In this document: one piece after another, positions 40,780-53,050 of the stretch
Layout: the number at the start of each line of letters is the position of its first letter
Position numbering within the stretch: the stretch's first letter is position 1
Origin: Kitagawia praeruptora
Taxonomy: Eukaryota; Streptophyta; Magnoliopsida; Apiales; Apiaceae
Direction of reading: 5' to 3'
DNA: 64,000 nt
Assembly (NCBI GenBank): GCA_037693485.1
Contig: CM075345.1
Span: forward strand, 83,024,001-83,088,000
Notes under the pieces: generated by a model
What the model was told of the DNA's origin: nothing
Databases searched by the model: none
Seen by the model: only the letters and a program-made list of their open reading frames with translations
Position numbers and translations under genes: made by a program

Positions 40780-42595
40780 GTGTCTGCGGATATGGTGTTT
40801 GACGATTTGCCACACAGAATTTTTGCGACTGACAATCAATTGGAGGCTGCGATTAGTAAGGTGTTCCAGAGTGGGTCGATTAGTATGGTTGCAGTTCGGC
40901 TGCAAGGTTCTAAAGATATGGTCAATGTCAGTAATAAGCCTGCTGGTTTGGGGGCTTGTTTGAAGTTGATAACGAGTGGTGTTAATGTTGAGGGTAAACT
41001 CACTCCTTCTGATTTGAAGGGTGTTCTCTACTCTGTTGTAAATGATGTTGACTTGGATTTCACTAGGAACTCGTTCCCTTGGTCTGAGTTTTGGCATTTC
41101 ATGCTTCATTTCATGTTGAGTCAAAAAGTGTTTCATCTGGTTATTCATGAAGGTGCATCGCTGGCGAAACAAAAGGGGGATATTGGAACTGATGAAAATT
41201 GTACCTCTGGTTTTGTTGTGCTTGGGAAGACAATGGCTATGGTTTTGTTAACTCCTGTTCACGGAGTGAAGGACTTTATGGTTGAAGACTGCATTGAAAA
41301 TGACTGCTTTCTGTTAGTTCATACTTGTGCGGAGGCTCCGTTTTTAAGGGAAAAGCATTGGGACAAGGACGGGGTGTTGAACCTTGTTGTTCTTTCTCGG
41401 CTCCTAGCCTGTAAAACTGTTGGCTGATGGAATGCCTTACTGGGCATCTCATGAGGTATGCAAAAACAGAGTTTATATGGCGAGTTTCTTCACTGTTATC
41501 AGTAAAATTGGGACTGAGTATGCCTTATTAGGCTACTTAGTATGTTCGTATGTCACTCCTAAGGAGTACACTATGGCTGCGGGGTTTCAGATCCTGATGA
41601 TTACAAAGGTATTTGTTATGGGAAATAGACTGCACCAATTCTATGTGTATGGTAGCAGAGTCGTTGTGACAGTGGCACCTCAGCTGCTTGATGATTTGTC
41701 ACACATGACCTTTGCAGATTTTGTTGAGCAATATGCTGGAGGTGCAGTTGTGGGGGACTACCTTAAGGGTTTTTCGATTCATATGGTTGTAGCTGATGGG
41801 CTCAGCCCTTTGTTCGGTTTCCCTTTGAAATTAATGTTGGTGTGGTTGTTTGATATTACTGTTCGCTCCGATTCAATCAAGATTAAGCGTGCTACTGCTG
41901 GAGGTGGGGTTTTTCTGAATCCCAGGGTTCTTATGCCTGCCCTGGTTTTAGGCAGAAGAAGAGATTATGTTTTTGCTCTTATGGTGTTTGTTAGTTTGTC
42001 TCAGGAAGCCTCAAGCGTTCGGGTTGACTCAGGCCTGGTATTGGTCTGTAAATGGGTCTTGGTGTTTCTGAGGAGGGCCATGTATCGTGGTGCTATTTTA
42101 ATTCAATGTTTGTTAAGGGATTGGACGTGTGCATCTCTAATGGCTGGAAAACTTCTCTATGAGTTCAGGGCTAAGGTGAACTTCATGTACAACCAATTTA
42201 TTGGTGGCTTTGTCGAGGTCTTTCGAGTACTTTGCAAGCTAGTCGCTGATCAGATTATCGGAGAAGGCGGTGGGTTATCCCACGTCCTCGATGTGATATA
42301 GGTGTGGTTCCGTGTGAACTTGGAGGATGACTACAGTGTATATGTAGTATTGAAGATGATTAAATCCAGAAAGGATACTAAAGCATGTTACAAAATGGTT
42401 GCTGTGGGTGCCACTGAGTGTAATGAGTTAGATCGTGGTTTACTAGTTCTTTTGGAGGCTAGCTTGGCCCAGACGTTTATAAGGCCAAAGGAGTGCTGCT
42501 ATGGGGTTTGCCATCTTTTAATGTTGGACAAAATGATTGGAAATAGACCTGTTTGCTGTAGTGCTGCAGTGCATCTCGGGATATCCATGGAATAG
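40780..42595 (+). pseudogene. Class B protein of B-5, C-terminal part
   Basis: Resumes the B-5 frame after B-8: VFDDLPHRIFATDNQLEAAI, LHKFMLSQKV-like hydrophobic segments, TMAMVLLTPVHGVKDFM; a frame change near 41420 leads to LADGMPYWASHEVCKNRVYM, FADFVEQYAGGAVVGDYLKG and VADGLSPLFGFPLKLMLVWL. A stop at 42299-42301 is followed by more open frame to 42595. Several lesions, so this is an older copy than B-6 to B-8, as the nesting also says. Confidence 0.68.
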
Positions 42596-42785
42596 TTTTC
42601 TATGTTGATTAGTTCGTGTTTTGTTATTGCTGATTGCTAGTTTATCTAGCTTTATGGATGATTTTTCTTTGTTGTTCCGCTAGGTAGATGTTTTATTAAT
42701 CGCGGGGTATGCCCCTAGAGATGTAATCATTTTCTTGTGGTATAAATATTTAATTAGCAAAAAAAAAAAAACTAATACTGGAGTT

Positions 42786-43441
42786 ATCACGCGCCAGCTA
42801 TCCCACTCCCCGATGATCAGTCGGAGATGGTACAACCCAATATAGTTTACTACCTGTAGAAGGAAGAACTGACGGATTTACTTGTCTACCGCCCTTAATA
42901 GTAACTCCCTGGCCAACGGTTGGGCCTTGTTATGGATCGCGCGACTCGGCCTCTAACACATGACTCCTAGTTTGAATAAATCCATGACTCTGAAACGTAA
43001 AGTTCGTCCTCCTTTCCCCAAGTGTAACACTTGTTGATAAGACTCCACAAAGTAGTCGTATCTAATTGGAAAGGAAAATTCACCAATATTTCCCAAGCTG
43101 ATGCTTGTTAATGGATATAAACTTGTTCCATCAATCTTACCCCTCGAGTGTTGAGGAGGTAACCAAAAAGATTCATATCGATGTTTGAAATAATCAAGAT
43201 GTGAGTGACCAGATAGTGTAGCAAGAATATGACCGGGCAGTCAAATAATAACAGTTCTCAAGTGAGGTCCCCTTATAAGTTTTTGGAGGTTTGAGCGAGT
43301 ATTTAAATCTTCTTATAAGATATATTTAAATGAAAATAGAGTTTTGGAAACCTCCCCTTGATAAAATAGTCATAAAAGACTCCGAAATATTTTACATAAT
43401 ATCTGAAGGTGAAGGATATCTTTGAATAATATAAAGGGATA
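42786..43441. other. LTR-like non-coding DNA
   Basis: Resumes the DNA left of B-5. No gene. It has the look of gypsy LTR or leader sequence (short AT-rich and GC-mixed blocks, no ORF). The last 150 bp become AT-rich and resemble 47405 onward, on the other side of L-3. Confidence 0.4.
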
Positions 43442-46400
43442 TTTTTTTTTTTTTTTAAGTAAAAAATTTTTTATTGCAACAAAAGAGAAACGCAACTACA
43501 GAAAAACCCCTGGACACGGGGCCAAAAGAACCTATTGCTAAACAGCCAGCAAAAGAGAACTAATATTCCAAAACTAAGTTCAGAATATTTACAAAGTCTT
43601 AACTTAGTAGAGTCCTAGCATGAGTAAAGGATCTTTTTGGACACATTTAGAGAACCACGCGCTGGAAGCCAGTTTTCCCCTCACCATCTTTAAAACTAAC
43701 ATTCTGATTATGTGAGCATTGTTGCTATGTCCCACCTTGTGAATTCTATCATTTCTTTCACGCCAAATGGTATGAACTGCTACTGAAAGAAAGAGATAAG
43801 CAAGCAACTTTCTTGCCGTTGATATGTTCGCATCACTAAAGAAATTTCCAGCCATATAATCTTCCCAGCATCCCGTTAAAACCATGTCCTGGAGAACAAG
43901 CTTAGAGAAACTGCAAGTGCCAAAGATATGGCCTACATCTTCTGATCTGGTGCCGCACAACACACATAACTGATCCACATTCATACCCATTCGATGCATC
44001 CTGTCTTTAGTGAAGAGACGATTTTTAAAAGCAAGCCAAAGCAGAAAAGAACATTTCGGGATAGACAAACGATGCCAAACTGCTTCAATCCAAGGATAGG
44101 AAGAGCCTCTGATTCTTAGAGAATTCCAGATATCTATGGTCTTTAGTTTAGAGGCTGGTGTGGAATCCCAAGCTAGACTGTCATGAGAATGAATGGACGG
44201 CTCGCGAAGAAGGCAACGAAGTTCAATGACTAGCATATGATTAGAAGGAGGAAGCTGCCAGATATTATCACGAATGAAGTCACCAACTCTCGACATATCA
44301 TCCGTTTCAGAAATGGAGATAATTCTTCTATTAAATCGCTCGATAAGAGGTCTGCTCTCAAACCAGGGGTCGTGCCAGAAAAGGAAGTCAGATTGGGGCC
44401 CCACTTGAATCTTGACATGATTCCGAGCATCAGGTCTGGCCTTCAGAATTTTCTTAAAACACCATGATGCATTATAAGGGATTTTCATAGTCCAAATTGA
44501 CTTATTCCTTATAAAATTGCAGTGCACCCATGTTAGCCACAGGCCCACAGGGAAGGTTCCGTGTGACGAACTAACCTCCATAACTGCATAAGTATAGAAG
44601 CTCTATTCCATTCAATAAAATCCCGAAGTCCAAGGCCTCCCTCATCCTTAGGCAAACAACATTCTTTCCACGACACTTTGACAGCAGATGAAGAAGTATG
44701 AGATCCTCCCCAAAGGAATTTGCTACTCATAGATTGAATACGCTTTAGAATACAACTGGGTAAGAATAGGTGAGTAGTCCAGTAGCTCTGAATACCAAAT
44801 ATAATGGCCTTAAGGAGCTGCAATCTTCCAGCGTAGCTCAGGAATTTACTTAGCCAACTTTCAAATTTATAGCACAATTTAAGTACAAGAGGCGCACAAT
44901 CTCTAGCTTTGAGCTTTGAAGTGATGAGGGGGAGGCCAAGGTGGGTAACAGGAAAAGTGCCTCTATTGAACCCAGTGATTTGAAGCACTTCATTAATCAC
45001 ATCCGTGTTTACATTGCCAAAGAAGCACGAGCTTTTGTCTGGGTTTATACGAAGACCAGAGAAATGAGAAAAGTCCTGGACTCCAGTCATAAGAGCGGTG
45101 ATTGATTTGGTCTCACCTCTTGCAAATAAGATAATGTCATCAGCAAAAATCAAATGCGAAATAGCTGGATCAGAAGCTTTCCAGTGAAACTTGAAGTCCG
45201 GATTTGAAGTTGTATTCCCCAAACATGCAGTCAAAACCTCCATCGATATAACAAAAAGGTAGGGAGAGATAGGATCTCCCTGTCTTAGACCAGCTTTAGC
45301 AGGAAAAAAACCTTCGAGAGCACCATTAACTTTAACAGACAACATACTGGAAGAGATGCAAGTCATAATCCAGTCTATGAAAGATACCGGGAAGTTCATT
45401 TTTTCCAAGGTTTTTCTGAGAAATTGCCAATTAATGGTATCAAATGCCTTCCGTAAGTCCAACTTGATGGCACATCTGGGTTCCCCAGAATTTAGGTGGT
45501 AGTTCCTACATAGAGACTGAGCCAGTAAAACATTATCTCCAATGAGTCTCTTAGGAACAAACGCGGTTTGACAGTGAGAAATCAGACTAGGCAGAACCTT
45601 CTTCAGACGAGATGCAATCATCTTCGATATGCACTTGTACAGAATATTGCAACAAGATATAGGCCGGAAGTTATTCATCGTAGTAGCAGGATTAAGCTTA
45701 GGAACAAGAGCTATAGCTGCTGAGTTAATAATGCGAGGCATGTGCAAAGTGTCAAAAAAATACAAAATGGCCCTAGTAACATCCTTACCAATTATATCCC
45801 AGGCTGCAATAAAGAACTCCGCAGAGAAACCATCAGGGCCAGGTGCTTTGTTCTTAGGCATAGACTTCATAGTTTTAAAGACATCAGCTTCTGTGAATGG
45901 AGTTGCCAAGTAGTTATGTTGAAAATCAGATAGTATCGGGACCCTTAGTTGATCAGGAAACTCAGACACTTCATGCTCACGACCCAGGAGATCAGTATAG
46001 TACTTAACAGCCACCTCAGAAATACTACGATGGGAAGTTTTCAGGTCACCATGTTCATCCTCTAAAGCAAGGATTTTGTTGGAATTCCATCGACCCTTGC
46101 AATAGTTAAAAAAATATTTATTATTGGTGTCACCCAGTTTGAGCCAATTTACACGAGATTTCTGTTTTAATAGCACTTCTTCCTCCTTCAGAGCATTACT
46201 AAGGGCAGAGCAGAGCCTATTTTCTTCATCATACTGATCAAGCGAGGGAAGTTGAGGCATAGAACTCTGGAACAGAAGAAGCTCATTACGAGCCAGAACC
46301 ACCTTAGAATGTAAATCACCCTTTTCAATGTTGAGTTGTTTAAGAGCAAATTTTACTCTTTTCAGTTTCGAAATAAGAACGAACCAAGGATTGCCAGTAA

Positions 46401-47180
46401 TATCTACACTCCAGGCCAATTTGACAACTTCAGCAAACTTAGGGTTATCAATAAGGTGCTGGAAGACTTGAAATGGTTTATGAATAACTTCTCTAGTGAT
46501 ACCAGTGAAAGTAGCCACAGGACTATGGTCAGAGAGGCCTTTTTCCAGGATTTGAGCACGGGATAAAGGGAAGACATCCAACCACGCACTATTAACCAAG
46601 CATCTATCCAGTTTCCTGTGAATAGGGCTGGTATGATTACTATCACACCAAGTAAAGAGATTACCTGTGCAATTAAGATCAGTGACTGCAATCTGAGAGA
46701 CTAGTTCATTAAACTCCAGCATACTGTTAGTCCAGTGATATAAGTTGTTCGTTTCGTGAGGCCCCAAACAGACATTAAAATCACCACTAAGACAACAAGG
46801 AGCATTATCTCCAATCTGATTATGCAGCGCCCTTAACGCAGACCACAACTCCCTCCTTTCAGAATAAGTATTGAGGCCATATATAACCGAAATGAAAAGA
46901 GAGTCGTTAGTAGCCAAACAGGTGGCCTTGAAACTGATATGCTGAGAAGAACTAGACAGAAAATTAAGATTCCAAATGATGGGATCCCAACCCACCCAAA
47001 TTCTACCATTGGCATGAGCATCATAATTAAACTTCCAGTTGAACCGAGAAGATAGCTGGTTTGAGATAGACAGAGCCATATCCTCTTTCACCCGTGTTTC
47101 AAGAAGACCAAAAAGACTAAGCTTATGTACACTAAGGAAATCTTTAGTAAAAGCAATCTTATTATTTAAACCTCGAATAC
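43442..47180 (-). mobile_element. L-3: divergent L1-type LINE, 5'-truncated
   Basis: T-tract at 43442-43457; the 3' UTR differs from class L (no AATTAGC box), but a GC hairpin CCCC-7 nt-GGGG sits at the equivalent place (43507-43521). Truncated at the very start of ORF2 (RGLNNK), so ORF1 and leader are missing. No target-site duplication found. A related but separate LINE family. Confidence 0.87.
43604..47180 (-). pseudogene. L-3 ORF2: endonuclease-RT-zf-RVT, one frameshift
   Basis: Open from RGLNNKIAF (47175) to about 44540: endonuclease LLETRV, SGDFNVCLG, SDHSPV; RT KNKAPGPDGFSAEFF, FRPISCCNILYKCIS, QTAFVPKRLIGDN, AIKLDLRKAFD, GLRQGDPISPYLF, FADDIILF, HLGLPLI. A shift of one base near 44533-44581 puts the rest in another frame: FLFWHDPWFESRPL, IPKCSFLLWLAFKNRLF, the zf-RVT part CVLCGTRSEDVGHIFGTC, and VWHRLS-type residues. 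The first ~8 codons are missing. Confidence 0.88.
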
Positions 47181-47400
47181 AATTGACTTTTGCCGATGGT
47201 ACCGTTACATTTTTGACTTCTACCCATGGTACTCTTATACCTTTGGCTTTTCCATGAAATGCCACTCCATCAACCAAAATGTTAGTATATGAAATTCTCA
47301 ATGGTACCCTTGTCAATTGAAAAATGAAGGGTACCAATGGGAAAAGGGTACCATTTGCAAAAGCCAAAAGTACAAGGGTGCCATTGAGAATTTCCCTAAT
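47181..47400. repeat. Foldback (MITE-like) repeat rich in GGTACC
   Basis: Contains AATTCTCAATGGTACCCTTG (from 47273) and, inverted, the CAAGGGTGCCATTGAGAATT-type end at 47373-47393, with further GGTACC/TGGTACT boxes and inverted AAAAGCCAAAAGT/GGCTTTTGC pairs. This is a plant foldback type of unit; its left end is cut by L-3. No transposase. Confidence 0.55.
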
Positions 47401-47404
47401 ATAA

Positions 47405-48060
47405 ATCATTATAAAAATAATTCAAAAGAATTTAATTAAATATTCCAAGAATATTCATTAAGTCAATAATAATTACAGAATATGATTAAATCATAATATT
47501 GCTCGTAAGTAATCATTGAATGAATATATAGAATTATTTACTAAATAAATCTCATCTTAAATGTATATTCAAAATAATATTCATTAATTAAATAAACTCA
47601 AATAAATATTTAAAATAATATTCACTAAATAAATCAACCTTAAATGAATATTTGAAAATAATATTCATTTAATAAATAATATTCTAAATGAATATCCAAA
47701 TAATATTCTTTTAGTAATCAAAACTTTTAAAGGAATATTCGAGGTAATATTCCTTAAGTAAATAGAACTTCAAATGAATATTTTAAAATAATATTTATTA
47801 ATTTCATAAAATCTTAAATGAATATTTGGAAGTAATATTCATTTAATAAATAAAAATTCCAATGAATATCAAAGTAATTATTCATTAAATAGTCAAACTC
47901 CAAATGAATATTCGAAACTAATATTCATTTAAATAATTAACGCTCAAATGATTATTAAAATAATATTCAGTAAATAGATAAACTCGAATGAATATTCAAA
48001 ATGATATTCTCGATTGAGATAATGTTCAAATAACATCACTCGAATGATTTCCAAGTAATT
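47405..48060. repeat. AT-rich tandem-like repeat with internal dyad symmetry
   Basis: About 12-14 imperfect units of 40-50 bp built on AAATGAATATTNNAAAATAAT and ATTCATTAAATAA, each with an inverted AATGAATATT/AATATTCATT pair. Units are well diverged. No coding content. Confidence 0.7.
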
Positions 48061-49065
48061 AATATTTTGTGGAAATATAAATAATGCTCATAAATAACAT
48101 TACTCGAATAATTTGTCACTAAAATCCCTCCGGGTTTCCACGACTATATCTATATTACAAAATATCGACTTCCGGTCTATATATTTAAAGAATGAATATC
48201 ATACGCCCTTCACTAAGGGTCTTAACAAAACAATCATGCTTATAACTGATAATTCATATCTAGTTTATAAGCCAATATCAATTCAGGTAACAAGTATATC
48301 AATAGACTTTAAAGTAGACATGCATGCAATGGCATATGTATACAACAATCATCATATATATATTATCACAACAACAGTTCCAAGTATTGGAAACTTGCTT
48401 GGTACTCTGGATGTAATAGGGGCCCCGTGAGGGTGTCCGGCAATCTAAACAAGTCAAAGAAAACACTCCATTAATCCCCTATACGATCCACTTAATGCTT
48501 AACATTTAAGAAATTTAACAAACAAGGTACTACGGGGTTCCTCTAGACTCATACTAAGTCCATGTTAATCAACCAACTCTTAAGTCGTAAGTTTAGTCCA
48601 AATCACTTCTCGAATCCATCCTTAATGTCGGATCTTTCATACATCTTATTTAATCATTTATAGCCTCGTTCTTTGCACCAATATGTTGTCTTGATAATTC
48701 TTAACAAGTTTCGTGTTTTAGTCGACTCGAAATTCTTCTTTTAATCTAGCCAAAAAGGGGTGGTCAAAGTAGCACCTCTAGAGTTGACTTTCCTGAGAAT
48801 TACTATTACGTGACTCGCACTCCAACACTTTTAATAAATCCCTAGAAACGTATTTAATTATGAAACCTTTTCTAACATCATCTTTGATATTTGTGATATT
48901 TATCATAAAATTTCCAATTCGAAAACACGGGCCGAGATAGGTGAAATGTATTTTCGAAGTTCAGTCAACTGCGGATTTTTACTATTTGCACCTCTTTCTT
49001 TTTTACTATAACGTTCATAACTAGGTAATCGTTAACTCAAATGACGAACCGTTTTCGCGTACATG
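48061..49065. other. LTR-like non-coding DNA left of B-9
   Basis: About 1 kb without a supported gene. CGTTCATAACTAGGTAATCG and ATGACGAACCG stretches near 49010-49050 are typical of plant gypsy LTRs. It continues beyond B-9 at 53266-53378. Confidence 0.4.
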
Positions 49066-49227
49066 ATCTAGAGAATGTCTTTTTTTTTTTGCTAATTAAA
49101 ATTTTATACCAAAAAGGAACAACTAAAACAAATCTAGGGACATACCCCGCGATCAAACATAACAAAAGTCATAACATCAATAAGTCACCTTACTGTCAAC
49201 ATAACAACGAAAATAAGCTAAAGATTA

Positions 49228-51258
49228 TTAAGGCGCCTTAAACAACCTAAATTTGAGACTAGGCACATGTCTCACAAAGCCCATAGTAATGAGAAGCAGC
49301 AGATAAACCATGTAGTGACGCAAATGCATTCCAACGGCAAACCTCTTCCTGACATGATACAGAGCAACTGACACCAAGCATCTTGCCCAATCACCAGCAT
49401 TAACCATGATACCTGCGTTGCCCAGCCTCTCCGTATTGTACCAAAAATACCCAGCCCTGAACAAATGATGAACATCACCACCATTTCCATCACACTTCTC
49501 CTGCATGACTACTGCCTTCATGGGGCACAGGCCTATCAAGGACGAATGACTAGGAAAAGTCCCCAACACAACATCTTTTCAGTGTACCACCAATACAAGC
49601 ACAAGCTCCACATGATTCAGAACCAACAAAAGCATAGCCTCAGAACAAAAAACCTGCGTTTTAAACTTACCTCTAGGACACAAGTCCAGAACATTACCAA
49701 TAGCCATACACTGGAAATCACCATCGAAATTATAACAAATATCAAGATGCAAGAGAAACTCAAAACCAGCCACCTCTGGGCTAGCACTATTCTTCGAAGT
49801 CGCATTAAGCTTATAAATCCTAGTGATCGGATGGAAGTCCAACTCATAGAACACAACTATTGACCACATTCGGAAACCATAGCATCTATTGGCAATCACC
49901 ACAAAACAATGAGGTGAATCGTCGAAAAAGAAGTGCCCATCCGAAAGTATGCTAAGACCAGATTTGTTAAAATCTCCAACAATAGCGCGCCATAAACAAG
50001 TCTGTCCAACAGTGTACCACGAAGTCCTAGTGGTGATAGCAGACTTCTCGAGAGTGACTCTTTCCTCAACCGGTTGCTTCTTCCTTGCAAACATAGTTGT
50101 GCAGGGACCATACCCGTAGTTCCCATCTGTCACAATAATGTAACCAGACTCAATCACAGCAGTCTCATACTTCCCATCATCCTTATCCATGCGGACACTA
50201 CTATCATTACTGAACAAAAAATCATCAACCATCAGCACATTGTTGTACTCCCACTCAAAGAGGCCTTGCATTTCATTCACCAAGTTCAGATTCATCTCTT
50301 GCACCACGTCTCTTGCACATTGTTGAACTTCGCTCGAAGTCGAATTTCCTTTTCCCCACATCCATTTATAAACCCTCATATGCTTTGTAGATTCAGCAGT
50401 CTGCAAGACCCCATCCTTAGAGTAAAATTGGTTGGCCCCTATAGGACCAGGCCCAGTCACAAAAACCTCACCACAAGAGATGAAGGCAACATCACTAAAA
50501 CTCAGAATCCCATCACTGAATTCTTTGCTTCGGAACAGTTGGAGAAATCCCCAACAAATCCACACTAAGGCCGAGAAAACTCCACCCTTACTCTGTTCAA
50601 ACAGAGCACTGCCATCTACAGAGATCTCCACGTCGTGAGTACCAGCCCTGCACCAGATGTCAAAGGCACATATGTCGCAGCCGATGCTGCAAATTTTGAC
50701 ATAATACACAAAACCAGTGTAATCATCATCGTGAATTAACCACAAACCATGGTTAATCAAATCTGCCACTTCATTTAGAGCACCCTCGATGTACTCACCG
50801 AGCCATTCCATCAAAACCCAAATCAAATCAGTGACATGGATCGTATCAACCACAGAGTGATGCAAATCTGTGAAAACTTTTCTCCTTGGCAAAAAACCAA
50901 ACACATTGCAGTCACATCGACTGTTCCATGTTGAGAAAGGCTCCAACCGCATATAGAGAACCAATTCCAATATACAGTACTCGACCCGAAGTTGAGGTAA
51001 CAAAACCCCAACCAAAAGCATAAATAAAGTCTCCAAAAACTCCCCTAGATGAACCGGGTAGGAGTTTCCATCAGGAACGGAGACACACCGCGTGCCTCCA
51101 GACCAACCAATCTCGTGAGATTTCAAATCGAAGAGACCCTTCTTATTGACATACAATGTCGAAAGAGAAACGGATCCAACACATAATCCTCCCATCAGTT
51201 CTAGATCGATGATGCCCATCATAACCGAATCCTCGTGAAGAAACACTAACAGAGACAT
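49228..51258 (-). pseudogene. Class B protein of B-9, one late frameshift
   Basis: Starts MSLLVFLHEDSVMMGIIDLE at 51258; 559 codons are open to 49579, then the frame shifts and continues to 49228 with the subgroup C-terminus (CVTTWFI-type, RHVPSLKFRLFKAP) shared with B-3 and B-10. Modules include NKKGLFDLKSHEIGWSGGTR, VADLINHGLWLIHDDDYTGF, VDGSALFEQSKGGVFSALVW and DGHFFFDDSPHCFVVIANRC. Function unknown. Confidence 0.72.
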
Positions 51259-51329
51259 AAATATAGAATATAAGAAATATGGTGGGTGTGAGGGGGGAAA
51301 GGAGAATATTTAATAAGAAATATGGTGTA

Positions 51330-53050
51330 TTTCATAATTCCATCTTCCATCTCAAATCTCCCACCTATACACCATATTTCTTATTTTATATATATTAGCT
51401 ATAATAGTTTTGAGAATGAGTCCGAAGAGGGTCTCTTTCTCGCCGGAGGTTAGGGTTTTTTACCCTAGTCTTCTTGAGTGTTTGCACGGTGCCCCTACTA
51501 CTGAGTTAGTCAAGGGGGACCAGGTTCCGAAGAAGGTCACGTTTTCGCCGGAGGTCAGGGTTTATTACCCTCGTCTTTCTACTGGGTTAGTTAATGGGGA
51601 ACAGGATTTGTCGACTCAGCCGACTCAGTCCGGTGAGAGGTTGCAGCCTACTGGTTGCAAGCAGATGGAGTATGTTTGCGATATCAGCCTTCTGGGCTCA
51701 AATGGTTGTGGGTCTCATCCTCTTGTGGTAAATGGTGAGGTTTCTCTTTGCAAAGAGGAACTTATGAAGAACGACCGCCAACTGGTCGACGAAAGTCCTG
51801 TGAAGGCGGGTCGACCCGAGAGGAAATTGGGTGTCAAACAAATGGAGTATGGTCATGGTAAGGACAGTTCGGGGTCCATGGTTGGCCTTATTCAGACGAC
51901 GAATGTGTGTGGAAAGAGGGATTGTGAAACTGTTGATTTGGAGGCTGGCTTGAGGGCTCGTAGCTCTTGCAACCTCCAATTGTTTGAAGGTAAGTTTTTT
52001 GCTTGTACCACTGAGTTGGCTCAAGTTTTGAAGGGGATGTCGAAGAAGACCCAGGAGGGGTTGGTATCGACTATGAGGCTGAAAAGGGTTTCTTTTGCGA
52101 AGAACCTGGTGTCGGAGATTCCTAGTGATAGTGATTCTCATAGTTTCGTTAGTACTAATGTTGAGGTACCTATCGAGTTAATGGAGAGTCCCCTTGGGGT
52201 GGGGCAAACCATTTGTGATGGTTTGGTGGATACTGGTGCTCAGAATGATGGCACGGTAGATTTGGGGCTCATGAAGGAAAGGAAGAAGCAACAAGAGGTT
52301 GGTACTACTGAGTATAGTGATGGTCTTCGAGATCCTTTGATCGAGACCTTGGTTCGTATTGATAAGCTGATGAATGACATTGACAGAAGGGGCTCAAAAA
52401 TTCCTGCTGTTAAGGAATTTACTATGATCAGTGGTCATGACCCTTTCAAGGATGAGTTAGGATGGTTTCATGGTAGGAGGCCCCCGGAGATGGTGAGCCT
52501 GTTTTGTTGTGATCCTCTACTACAGGCTTTTATTAGAAGGAATGGGTTGGAGCCCTTTCATGAGGAGCCACCCACTGGAGCTCTCTCTGACCTGAGTTTG
52601 CAGAAACGGGGAGGGGGAAATTGGCTGATGTGGCGGATTATAGGGATGTCAAAAAGGTAGGAAATGTAATGGTTACTTGCATGGAGGCCATCCCAGCGAA
52701 GGTTTTCATAGGGACTGTGTGTAGTTGGAAGAGGTTGGCTTTATGCGGAGTAGCGATTCGGGAACCCAGCCTGCTTGCGGCTAAGATGGTGATTTCAAAG
52801 GAAAATGCTGAGCCATTCATGGACTTGGAGGGTGTGCAGTTCGTGCAGTCTGGGTGGCCAATGAACTGCCATTTTTTAGGATTGCTGGCGGCACCAGATT
52901 AAGTTTGTAATAGGCTTAGTTCTACGTTTGTTGATTGTAAAATGACTTAATGTTGTTTGGCTTTGTTGTCTGAATGTTGATTTCGCGGGGTATGCCCCCA
53001 GATTTGTGTAAGTTGTTCCTTCGTGGTATAAAATTTTAATTAGCAAAAAA
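51330..53050 (+). mobile_element. A-7: class A element in the leader of B-9
   Basis: 5'-truncated in the leader (from about CCATCTTCCATCTC), followed by CACCATATTTCTTAT, the ORF, hairpin (GGGGTATGCCCC, 52987-52998), tail box and poly(A). It lies head-to-head with B-9, so the two leader copies make an inverted repeat at 51311-51387. No clear target-site duplication. Confidence 0.8.
51416..52902 (+). pseudogene. Class A-type protein with two KRVSF/KKVTF repeats, late frameshift
   Basis: The ATG at 51416 gives MSPKRVSFSPEVRVFYP, with KKVTFSPEVRVYYP near residue 40 as in B-4. A third motif, MRLKRVSFAKNLVSEIPS, lies near residue 220, after the RARSSCNLQLFEGKFF block. A helix-rich unit follows (ETLVRIDKLMNDIDRRG, DPFKDELGWF). 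The frame changes in a G-run near 52612 and continues to 52902, ending HFLGLLAAPD instead of RGGHS. It joins B-4 in a subgroup with the SPEVRVxYP repeat. Confidence 0.75.

Larger units (their letters stand above)
30675..42771 (+). mobile_element. B-5: class B element carrying three more elements
   Basis: Target-site duplication CTAATACTGGAGTT (possibly extended by AAA) at 30661-30674 and 42772-42785. 14 extra bases, then ATGAGAGTC at 30689, the full leader, the ORF, hairpin (GGGGTATGCCCC, 42705-42716), tail box and poly(A). Inside it are B-6 (with A-6 in it), B-7 and B-8, all antisense. Without inserts it is about 3 kb. Confidence 0.9.
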
